Assembly: GCA_017481185.1 (NCBI GenBank)
Contig: JAFUPO010000243.1
Span: 1 to 7,821, forward strand
Length of the DNA: 7,821 nucleotides
Source of the DNA: Clostridia bacterium
GTDB lineage: Bacteria > Bacillota_A > Clostridia > Christensenellales > Aristaeellaceae
Reading direction: 5' to 3'
The notes beneath the pieces are model-generated. The model saw nothing but the letters and a program-made list of their open reading frames with translations. It was not told the DNA's origin and did not search any database. Each line of letters opens with the position of its first letter. Within the stretch, counting starts at the first letter, position 1. This document shows, in pieces, positions 1 to 5,977 of this stretch. The position numbers and the translations under genes were made by a program.

Positions 1-491
1 GCCAGGCAGTTGGTGGTGCAGGAAGCGGCGGAGATGATGGTGTCTTCCTTGGTCAGGATGTTCTCGTTAACGGAGAACACAACGGTGGGCAGATCGTTGC
101 CAGCGGGAGCGGAGATAACGACCTTCTTGGCGCCGGCGTTGATGTGAGCCTGGCTCTTTTCCTTGGAGCAGTAGAAGCCGGTGCACTCCAGAACGACGTC
201 AACATCCAGCTGACCCCAGGGGCAGTTGGCGGCATCCTTCTCAGCGTAGATCTTGATCTCCTTGCCGTCCACGATGATGGAGTTCTCAGTGGCGGTCACA
301 GTGTGCTTTTCTTCACCGATCTTGCCGCAGTAGGGGCCCTGAGCGGTGTCATACTTGAGCAGGTGAGCCAGCATGGCGGGGCTGGTCAGGTCGTTGATGG
401 CGACGATCTCGTAGCCCTCAGCACCGAACATCTGACGGAAAGCAAGACGGCCGATACGGCCGAAACCATTGATAGCAACTTTAACGGACAT
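1..491 (-). CDS. gap: Glyceraldehyde-3-phosphate dehydrogenase, N-terminal part (cut by the window edge)
   Basis: Cytoplasmic glycolytic enzyme that oxidises glyceraldehyde 3-phosphate with NAD and phosphate to 1,3-bisphosphoglycerate. Seen: 163 complete codons from the ATG at 491-489, with the C-terminal half lying beyond base 1. The N-terminal Rossmann fold starts with [20 protein letters not shown]. Asp34, in IVAINDL, is at the position that favours NAD over NADP in this family. The active-site motif SCTTNC is at residues 157-162, with catalytic Cys158. The family is usually about 335 residues, so roughly half is present. The start is fixed by an AAGGAGGT ribosome binding site 7 nt upstream and by the family's usual N-terminus. 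Codon use is strongly biased (AAG, GGC/GGT, ATC, GTT), as in a highly expressed gene. It has its own promoter and is separated from the upstream aminopeptidase by about 330 nt. Catabolic GAPDH is the likely role; only the missing half could separate it from a paralogue. Confidence 0.97.
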   Translation of the reverse strand, partial: MSVKVAINGFGRIGRLAFRQMFGAEGYEIVAINDLTSPAMLAHLLKYDTAQGPYCGKIGEEKHTVTATENSIIVDGKEIKIYAEKDAANCPWGQLDVDVVLECTGFYCSKEKSQAHINAGAKKVVISAPAGNDLPTVVFSVNENILTKEDTIISAASCTTNCL

Positions 492-498
492 TGGAATT

Positions 499-506
499 AC
501 CTCCTT
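499..506 (-). promoter_or_regulatory. Ribosome binding site of gap
   Basis: The minus strand reads AAGGAGGT, fully complementary to the 16S rRNA 3' end, 7 nt before the ATG at 491-489. It fixes the gap start and suits a highly translated gene. Confidence 0.9.
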
Positions 507-529
507 GAAATCATTTTGTCCCAACAATT

Positions 530-558
530 ATTGTACCTAATTTTTGTGCATTTGACAA
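530..558 (-). promoter_or_regulatory. Sigma-A-type promoter of gap
   Basis: The minus strand carries TTGTCA (558-553) and TACAAT (535-530) separated by exactly 17 nt; each hexamer differs from consensus at one base. Transcription should start near 523, giving a 5' leader of about 30 nt that contains the ribosome binding site. An 11-bp perfect palindrome, ACAATAATTGT (534-524), overlaps the -10 box and could be an operator. Promoter function is inferred from sequence only. Confidence 0.8.
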
Positions 559-655
559 GGGGTGGGAGGGATGTTTTATGAGAAATTTGTGAATTTTTTC
601 GCAAGATGGGTGGCGAGAACTGAAGTTGATGAGAATAATGGGAACAGGGGAGTGA

Positions 656-726
656 ACAATCCCTCAGTCATCTCGGGATTAATCCCTTCGGTGACAGCTC
701 CCTTTACACAAGGGAGCCTTTTTAAA
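656..726. repeat. Composite hairpin intergenic repeat (REP/MITE-like)
   Basis: About 70 non-coding bases made of nested inverted repeats. From the left: CCCTCAGTCA (661-670), a 12-bp perfect palindrome GGGATTAATCCC (675-686), GTGAC (691-695) that pairs with GTCA at 667-670, and a hairpin with 8-bp arms GCTCCCTT/AAGGGAGC (697-704 and 710-717, 5-nt loop) followed by a T run. From memory, intergenic elements of the form CCCTCAGTCA...TGACAGCTCCCT...AGGGAGCC occur in many copies in gut Clostridia; copy number in this genome cannot be judged from one window. No reading frame here looks like a gene. Confidence 0.6.
697..723 (+). terminator. Rho-independent terminator-like hairpin on the plus strand
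   Basis: Arms 697-704 and 710-717 form an 8-bp perfect stem with the 5-nt loop TACAC, followed on the plus strand by CC and TTTTT (719-723). Read on the minus strand it has no T run after the stem. It would therefore stop plus-strand (antisense) transcripts rather than end the aminopeptidase operon. It is the outer hairpin of the composite repeat, so its terminator character may be incidental. Confidence 0.45.
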
Positions 727-768
727 TGCCAATCAGTCCTCCCCAAATGGTTTTCTTTGAAGGAGAAC

Positions 769-810
769 GCGAGAGGGAACTTTCTTTTGCAAAAGAAAGT
801 TCCCTCTCGC
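769..810. terminator. 42-bp perfect palindrome after the operon (probable terminator or repeat)
   Basis: Arms 769-788 and 791-810 are 20-bp perfect reverse complements around a central GC, so all 42 bases are self-complementary. It begins 15 nt after the aminopeptidase stop codon (828-826), where a terminator for the operon would sit. The outer stem is GC-rich (GCGAGAGGGAAC) and the inner stem is A/T-rich (TTTCTTTT/AAAAGAAA). Neither side has a clean T run, so it is not a textbook intrinsic terminator. It could instead protect the mRNA 3' end or be a copy of a dispersed palindromic repeat. Confidence 0.55.
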
Positions 811-825
811 TATATTCTACATTCC

Positions 826-1941
826 TTACTTCAGCGCGTCGGGGTTGAGGCCCTGGAGGTACTCGGGCACGAAGATGCCGTCCTTGCGGATGAGCTCGTC
901 GTCGAAATACATTTCGCCGCCGCCGTACTCAGGGGTCTGGATGCAGACCAAATCCCAGTGGATGGCGGATTTGTTGCCGTTGTAGCAGTCGTCGTAGCAG
1001 GATCCGGGGGTGAAATGGAAGGAACCGGCGATCTTTTCATCAAAGAGGGTATCCTTAATGGCAGAGGTGATGTAGGGGTTTACGCCGATGGCGAATTCGC
1101 CCACATACCGAGCGCCAGCATCGGTGTCAAAGATGGCGTTGAGGCGGGCGGTATCAGAGCCGATGGCTTCCACAATTTGGCCGTTCTTAAAGACCAGGCG
1201 GATATTTTCGTAGGTTACGCCGTTGTAGAGGCTGGGGGTGTTGTACTGAATCACACCGTTGACGGAATCCTTCACCGGGGCGGAATAAACCTCGCCGTCG
1301 GGGATGTTCAATTTGCCATCGCACTTGATAGCGGGCATCCCCTTAATGGAAAAGGTTAAATCGGTGCCGTTGCCCAAGATATGCACCTTATCGGTGCGCT
1401 CCATGCGCGCCACCAGGGCGTCCATGGCCCGGCTCATTTTGCCGTAATCCAGATTGCAAACGTTGAAATAGTGATCCTCAAAGGCATCGGTGGACATACC
1501 GGCCTGCTGGGCCATGGAGGGGGAGGGGTAGCGGAGCACCACCCATTTGGTGTCGGGTACGCGAATCTTGCCATGAACCTGCTGGCTGTAATGCTTCATG
1601 TACAGGCCCATTTTTTCAGAGGGCACATCGGAGCTTTCAAAGGAATTTTCACCAGCCCGCAGGCCGATGTAGGCCTGGCAGTCACGCATACGCAAAGCGT
1701 CATACTTAGCCATTAGCTCCAGCTGCTCCTGGGTGCAGCCCATAAGCATAGCCCGCTCCACCAGAGGATCCTTCAGGTTCACAAAGGGAATACCGCCGGC
1801 GGCGTAAACTTCGTTGACCAGCTGGGCTACAAATTCTTTCTGGACGCCGGTGTTTTCGATGAGCACCCGCTCGCCGGGTTTGAGGTCGCAGCAATAGTTG
1901 ACCAGGTTGTGGGCGAGGGTAACCATGCGGGGATCTTTCAT
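826..1941 (-). CDS. ampS: M29-family metallo-aminopeptidase (AmpS/PepS type)
   Basis: Cytoplasmic metal-dependent exopeptidase that removes N-terminal residues from peptides (peptidase family M29, represented by AmpT, AmpS and PepS). Seen: 371 residues, slightly below the usual 370-415. The family's metal-ligand motifs occur in order: Glu217 in NIPDGEVYS, Glu282 in VGEFAIGVNP, His309 in GSFHFTPG, and His328 and Asp330 in SAIHWDLV. All expected ligands are present, so the enzyme should be active. There is no signal peptide or membrane segment. The ATG at 1941-1939 overlaps the acyltransferase stop as ATGA and has AAGGAGG 7 nt upstream, so it is last in the operon and probably translationally coupled. 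A 42-bp palindrome follows the stop. Family assignment is firm; substrate preference cannot be read from the sequence. Its link to the envelope-type genes upstream is unclear and may be only co-transcription. Confidence 0.93.
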   Translation of the reverse strand: MKDPRMVTLAHNLVNYCCDLKPGERVLIENTGVQKEFVAQLVNEVYAAGGIPFVNLKDPLVERAMLMGCTQEQLELMAKYDALRMRDCQAYIGLRAGENSFESSDVPSEKMGLYMKHYSQQVHGKIRVPDTKWVVLRYPSPSMAQQAGMSTDAFEDHYFNVCNLDYGKMSRAMDALVARMERTDKVHILGNGTDLTFSIKGMPAIKCDGKLNIPDGEVYSAPVKDSVNGVIQYNTPSLYNGVTYENIRLVFKNGQIVEAIGSDTARLNAIFDTDAGARYVGEFAIGVNPYITSAIKDTLFDEKIAGSFHFTPGSCYDDCYNGNKSAIHWDLVCIQTPEYGGGEMYFDDELIRKDGIFVPEYLQGLNPDALK

Positions 1942-3110
1942 GAGAGTGCCTCCTTACGCTTTGGTAAAAATAGTTTTTGAAGGCCGCGAGCGGCGGGCTT
2001 TTCAAGGCCGTAAGTAATCAGCGCCGCCCATAGGATGGCCAGGATAAAGCAGAGCCAGGTATAATGGAGCTGCCAGGGCATTTCACCGGCCATCTGGGGC
2101 ATGGTGTCTTCATAGGGAGGGATACGCCACACCTTCAATTGCACCGAGAGCACTTGATGCCAGAGATAGTAGTTCATGGAGATGGTCGCCAGAAAGCGCA
2201 CAAGGCGGTTGCCCAGCAGCTTGTGAAGCCCCCCATAGGACAGCGCCAAACCCAAGGCGACCATCAGCAGGGACACGGCCAGGGGAAAGCGGCGGATCAT
2301 CTGCCAGCGCTGAATTTGGGCAAAGCCCACGGTGCCTGCCTGGCGGTACATGATCTGCGTTGCAAGAAAAACGCCCGCCAGAGCCAACAGCAGCATTAGG
2401 AGCTGGCCAGGCTGTTTGAGCCGGTTTCGCAGGCGCACATAGGCCGTGGCGCCCAACATCCCCAGAGCGAACACATCCAAAAAGCTGATGAGCTGGTTCA
2501 CCAGCATATCATAGCTGGCAAAGGTCTGCGCACAGTAGAGCCGGTAAAGGAAGGCCGCCTCCATCATGCACAGGGGAGTTAGCACGGGGCGCTTTACCAT
2601 GGCCCGGGCCAGAAAAGGAAAGATGAGATAGAACTGCATCTCCACGCAGAGAGTCCAGGCGGCCATGTTCAGGGGCGTGTGCAAATAAGTATTGGGGTTG
2701 AATAAAAAGGTAAACGTTAGATGGCTCAGAATATCCTGCCACATAGCGGCGGCGGAAAAGTATTTCCCCTGGGGAAGGGCAATGCAAAACAGCATCACTG
2801 CCACCATGAACAGATAGGAGGGCAGCACCCGCAAAAGCCGTCTCTGATAAAAAGGAAGGATGCGGGGCAGGGGCTGTCGGCTTATTCTGCACTGAGCGTA
2901 GGGCAGAAAAAGCACAAAGCCGCTTAGGAGGATCATGCCGTCTACCAATAGATAGCCGGTACGCACATAAGGCTCAAAGTTCAGATGAATGGGGCCCAAC
3001 GAAAGTTGAGGCCCCAGCCAGCTTTGCTGCCAAATATGATACCAGCTAACCATGAAGACCAGCACCACCCGCAAGCCATCCAGGGCGGGTATGTGCAGCC
3101 GTTTTGTCAT
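1938..3110 (-). CDS. Family 3 membrane acyltransferase (OafA/YrhL-like)
   Basis: Polytopic inner-membrane acyltransferase of the Acyl_transf_3 family, whose members transfer acetyl or other acyl groups to envelope sugars, peptidoglycan, teichoic acids, lipids or small molecules. Seen: 390 residues with about ten hydrophobic segments and these family motifs: LDGLR at 10-14, Tyr24-His25 (the His is the expected catalytic residue), SGFVLF at 63-68, RRLLRVLPSYL at 90-100, Glu157 in CVEMQFYLIFP, NYYLWH at 313-318 and LEKPAARG near the C-terminus. There is no C-terminal SGNH esterase domain, unlike OafA or OatA, so this is a stand-alone membrane domain. The start codon overlaps the upstream gene's stop as ATGA, and TGGAGG lies 7 nt before it. 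The stop overlaps the aminopeptidase start in the same way. The acceptor is unknown. Its place behind a surface scaffold gene and a secreted-protein gene suggests an envelope substrate, which is inference. Confidence 0.9.
   Translation of the reverse strand: MTKRLHIPALDGLRVVLVFMVSWYHIWQQSWLGPQLSLGPIHLNFEPYVRTGYLLVDGMILLSGFVLFLPYAQCRISRQPLPRILPFYQRRLLRVLPSYLFMVAVMLFCIALPQGKYFSAAAMWQDILSHLTFTFLFNPNTYLHTPLNMAAWTLCVEMQFYLIFPFLARAMVKRPVLTPLCMMEAAFLYRLYCAQTFASYDMLVNQLISFLDVFALGMLGATAYVRLRNRLKQPGQLLMLLLALAGVFLATQIMYRQAGTVGFAQIQRWQMIRRFPLAVSLLMVALGLALSYGGLHKLLGNRLVRFLATISMNYYLWHQVLSVQLKVWRIPPYEDTMPQMAGEMPWQLHYTWLCFILAILWAALITYGLEKPAARGLQKLFLPKRKEALS
1949..1955 (-). promoter_or_regulatory. Ribosome binding site of the aminopeptidase gene
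   Basis: AAGGAGG on the minus strand, 7 nt before the ATG at 1941-1939 and inside the last codons of the acyltransferase gene. It supports this start, and re-initiation by ribosomes finishing the upstream gene. Confidence 0.85.
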
Positions 3111-5938
3111 TGCTGAGCCTCCAGGCGGGTCATTTTGTAGGTCACCGTGCGGCCGCCCCGGGTATCCCGCAGGGTCAGGCTCTTTTCATCGATCCTAGAA
3201 ACCCGGTGGGTAGACGAAAGATTATCCGGGTCTGTGCCGGTAAGCATAGAATAGGTGCCTGATACGGTGAAGTAAAGCTCCTCGCCCCCCAGGTTGCAGG
3301 TGCCATTATCGCGGAATTCCATTTCAACCCCCGTGCCGGAGATCCATTTGCCCAAAATGAGATAGCAGTTGCGCTTGAGCTTTTTGCTGCTCACATCCTT
3401 ATAATCGGGGATATTGCGGTAGTAGGCCAAGGCCTCATAGCGCTTACCCTCCTCATAGAGTTGGTTAGCATAGGCGTAGTTGGCCTTTTCATACATCTCG
3501 GGCATATCTTCGTATTTCTTGGGAGGATCCTGCATATCGAAGGCTGCCAGGGCCTCAATGACCGTTTTATAATCCTTTTCCTCCATGGCGTTGGAGGCGG
3601 CTTCATAAACGGCAGCATAGTAGGCATCGTAGCAGGCTTCCGCCTGCTGAGGCGCATCCTCATAAGCCCCCACCTGCTCAAAGAGGCGGCCCGCCTGAGC
3701 CATATCCTCGCCCTTGTCGCGGGCTTCCACCGCGATAGCATACAGGCAAGCCTGACGCTGTACGGCGGCATCCTCATAGTCGCCTAGGGCAGCAAAAAGC
3801 TCCGCGGCCTGGGCATAGCTGCCCTCTTCCTTCACAGCCATGGCGGCGGCATAGCGGACAGCGCCCGCTTGGGCCTTAGCATCCTGGTAATTTCCCAGGG
3901 AATCCAGCAGCGAAAGGGCGTCTTGGGTCTGGCCTTCGGTGAGGTAGCTCATAGCCAGCTGATAGTTGGCCTCCTGAAGAAGCTTTTGAGAATCTTCATA
4001 GCCATCCAGCCTTTCTAGATAGCCGGCCGCCGTCAGATAAGACTTAGCGGTCATGGCCTCCTGGGCCAGGGCGTACAGGGCCTCCTGGGCCTTGCGGGAG
4101 CTGTCGGAATAGGGGGTCAGAGCAGCGAAGGCCTCATAGGCTTCCTGATAATCCTTGGCAGCGAGCAGCTTGGCGGCCTTGCGATAGTTGACTTCCTTGA
4201 TCTGCTCGGCAGTGTCCCGATAGTCTTCAGGAAGCTTTCCAAGATAGGAGAGGGCTTCATCGTATTGACCCTTTTGAATGGCAGCCAAGGCGGGCTGATA
4301 GAGGCACTCCTTGGCCTGAGCGGAGGCGTCCAGGTGGGAGGGGATGGTGATCAAAAGCTCATAGGCCCGGCTGTATTCCTTGTTAGCCATGGCAGCGATG
4401 GCGATTTGATAAACGCACTCAAAGCCCAAGGTTTGGGAATCCTCATAATCCGCGATTTGCTGGAACATCTGGGCGGCCTTGCTGTATTCCTTTTTGTTCA
4501 TGAGAGCCTTGGCCTGCTCATACCAGCACTGACCGGCCTTGAGGGAAGCATCCAGATAATCACCGGCAGCCAGATAATGTTCGCCCGCTTCCTCATACTT
4601 TTCCTGAGCGGTTAGGGTTTCGCCCAGCTGATAATGCACCGTTTGCAGCCGGGTAGCCGTATCCAGATAGTCAGGAATTTGATTGAGCAGGGTCAGCGCC
4701 TCCTGCCACTGCTCGTTTTCCATGGCGGCGACTGCCGGGCGGTAAAGGCACTCAATGGCCATCTTTGGGGCCTCGGAATAGTCGCCCAGGGCCAGAAAAG
4801 CCTCACGGGCTGCGCTATAGTCCTTGGTATCCAGCAGGGTCAGGGCGTAGCTGTAGTGACATTCTGAGATTTTCAGGCGCGCGTCCGAATAGCCGGAGAC
4901 CTGCTCAAAGAGGCTGGCAGCTGCTAAATAATCCTTGGCAGCCAGCCGCTTGTGGGCCCGCTCATAGCAAGCTCGCTGGGCCATTTCGGCGCTGTTTTGA
5001 TAGTCGCCCAGGGCTTCAAACCCTTTCTGGGCAGCCAGGAGGGCCTCCTCCGTGCCCTGCTCCAATTGCTCCAGGGCCTTGCCGTAATCGCAGCGAAGGA
5101 TCAGCGCCTGAGCATCCCGGTAGTCGCCCATTTCCACAAAGGCAGCCCGAGCTTCATCATACAGGCCGAAAGAAAGCTGTTGGTTGGCGCGAACATAGCG
5201 GTAATAGGGGAGCCCATGGAAAATGATGCCGTAGGCTGCGGCGCCCAGGCAAACCACCGTAACGATGCTGGCGACCACGCGGCGCTTGCGGCGGCGCTTT
5301 TTGATCAGCGCTTCCTCACGACGGCGCTCCTTTTCAGAAGCTTCCTCCCGGGCCTTTTTGGCCTTGGCTGCCAGCTCGTTTTCTCTTTGGAGAATCATTT
5401 CGTCAATGGCAGCTTGATTAAAGGTCTCAAAGACCTGGGTTTTTTCTCGTCCGCAGCGGCGACATTCATCCTCTGAGGCAGCATTGGCCCGGCCACAGAC
5501 GCAGACCCACACCGCTCCCTGATCCTGGGGGTAGCCCACCGCATCCGGCCCGGCTACATAGCGCAGCATTTCCAAGCGGCGGTTATTGGGCAGCAGATTG
5601 GGCTGGTAATCGGTTAACGGCGCATTGCCCCGGCGCCAGATGGTGGCATCGTCAAACCAGACCTTTTCAATGATCAGCTCCATATCGCAGAAGGGGATTT
5701 CCAAGGTCACGGGCACGCCGATCTCAAAGGTCCCCTGAGGCTGGCCATCCAGCCCCTGGATGCGCTCCACATGGCGGCTGACTGTTTCACCGGTTTCATC
5801 CAGGCAGACCAAAGTTACCTGCACGCTGGTGACAGGCTTAGCTGATAAGTTGTAAAGCAGAAACGCGCAGCCGGGGAAATCCGGGGTGGGCAATTGAAAT
5901 TGCCATAATTCCACCGGACAGGTGAGATCGATCTTCAT
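3107..5938 (-). CDS. Membrane-anchored zinc-ribbon protein with about 16 extracytoplasmic TPR-like repeats
   Basis: No known biochemical function; a predicted single-pass membrane scaffold of 943 residues. Domains in order, numbered from the ATG at 5938: a beta-rich N-terminal domain (about 1-110); a zinc ribbon with Trp144, Cys146, Cys148, Asn152, Cys159 and Cys162 (pattern WxCxCGxxN...CxxCG); a charged, probably coiled-coil linker (about 175-212); a basic cluster KKRRRKRR; one membrane helix (about 221-241); TPR-like repeats of about 37 residues (about 250-854) with the signature GDYxDA/S; and a beta-rich C-terminal domain (about 858-943) opening with LGKW. The basic cluster before the helix predicts a cytoplasmic N-terminus and about 700 residues outside. 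A TTG six bases upstream is in frame but only 1 nt from the GGAGG site, whereas the ATG at 5938 is 7 nt from it, so I chose the ATG. The gene lies 39 nt after the secreted-protein gene and overlaps the acyltransferase start by 4 nt. Such repeats usually bind proteins; the partner is unknown. Confidence 0.88.
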   Translation of the reverse strand: MKIDLTCPVELWQFQLPTPDFPGCAFLLYNLSAKPVTSVQVTLVCLDETGETVSRHVERIQGLDGQPQGTFEIGVPVTLEIPFCDMELIIEKVWFDDATIWRRGNAPLTDYQPNLLPNNRRLEMLRYVAGPDAVGYPQDQGAVWVCVCGRANAASEDECRRCGREKTQVFETFNQAAIDEMILQRENELAAKAKKAREEASEKERRREEALIKKRRRKRRVVASIVTVVCLGAAAYGIIFHGLPYYRYVRANQQLSFGLYDEARAAFVEMGDYRDAQALILRCDYGKALEQLEQGTEEALLAAQKGFEALGDYQNSAEMAQRACYERAHKRLAAKDYLAAASLFEQVSGYSDARLKISECHYSYALTLLDTKDYSAAREAFLALGDYSEAPKMAIECLYRPAVAAMENEQWQEALTLLNQIPDYLDTATRLQTVHYQLGETLTAQEKYEEAGEHYLAAGDYLDASLKAGQCWYEQAKALMNKKEYSKAAQMFQQIADYEDSQTLGFECVYQIAIAAMANKEYSRAYELLITIPSHLDASAQAKECLYQPALAAIQKGQYDEALSYLGKLPEDYRDTAEQIKEVNYRKAAKLLAAKDYQEAYEAFAALTPYSDSSRKAQEALYALAQEAMTAKSYLTAAGYLERLDGYEDSQKLLQEANYQLAMSYLTEGQTQDALSLLDSLGNYQDAKAQAGAVRYAAAMAVKEEGSYAQAAELFAALGDYEDAAVQRQACLYAIAVEARDKGEDMAQAGRLFEQVGAYEDAPQQAEACYDAYYAAVYEAASNAMEEKDYKTVIEALAAFDMQDPPKKYEDMPEMYEKANYAYANQLYEEGKRYEALAYYRNIPDYKDVSSKKLKRNCYLILGKWISGTGVEMEFRDNGTCNLGGEELYFTVSGTYSMLTGTDPDNLSSTHRVSRIDEKSLTLRDTRGGRTVTYKMTRLEAQQ
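3118..3123 (-). promoter_or_regulatory. Ribosome binding site of the acyltransferase gene
   Basis: TGGAGG on the minus strand, 7 nt before the ATG at 3110-3108 and inside the last codons of the repeat-protein gene. It supports the overlapping ATGA start and coupled translation. Confidence 0.8.
3377..5191 (-). repeat. Tandem 37-codon (111-bp) repeats inside the TPR-like gene
   Basis: The encoded protein repeats a helix-turn-helix unit whose signature (LGDYxDA, IADYEDS, LDGYEDS and similar) begins at residues 269, 309, 346, 383, 420, 457, 494, 531, 568, 606, 643, 680, 717 and 755, then in a disrupted copy near 807 and a final copy at 842. Spacing is 37 residues for most steps, 38 for two and 40 for the first. 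At the DNA level the copies have diverged and are recognised mainly through the protein. The regular period points to expansion by ancient unit duplication. A canonical TPR is 34 residues and Sel1 about 36-38. Confidence 0.85.
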
Positions 5939-5945
5939 AGGCAAT

Positions 5946-5950
5946 CCTCC
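5946..5950 (-). promoter_or_regulatory. Ribosome binding site that sets the repeat-protein start
   Basis: The minus strand reads GGAGG followed by 7 nt and the ATG at 5938-5936. The alternative in-frame TTG at 5944-5942 is 1 nt from this site and cannot be served by it. The 7-nt spacing matches all the other genes here. Confidence 0.85.
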
Positions 5951-5977
5951 CGTCTGGCCGGGATGCAGGCGAGTGCT

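Noticed and set aside
497..514. Tiny minus-strand frame (ATG, four codons, TAA) in the gap leader
   Set aside because: It has no ribosome binding site of its own and its last codons are simply the gap AGGAGG site plus TAA; likely coincidence.
516..527. TTGTcccaACAA near the gap promoter as a Rex operator
   Set aside because: The half-sites are only 4 nt apart and lack the TTAA cores of the 18-bp Rex consensus.
562..1359. Plus-strand open frame of 265 codons
   Set aside because: It runs across the composite repeat, the palindrome and the antisense of the clearly coding M29 aminopeptidase. It has no protein-like motifs of its own and is a shadow.
4952..5476. Plus-strand open frame of 174 codons inside the repeat-protein gene
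   Set aside because: It is antisense to the TPR-like repeats and the zinc ribbon. Its openness follows from the repeat's biased codons; no ribosome binding site or family motif is visible.
5952..5965. Short CCCG/CGGG hairpin just before the repeat-protein ribosome binding site
   Set aside because: Only 4 bp of stem with a 6-nt loop; too weak to claim as a regulatory structure.
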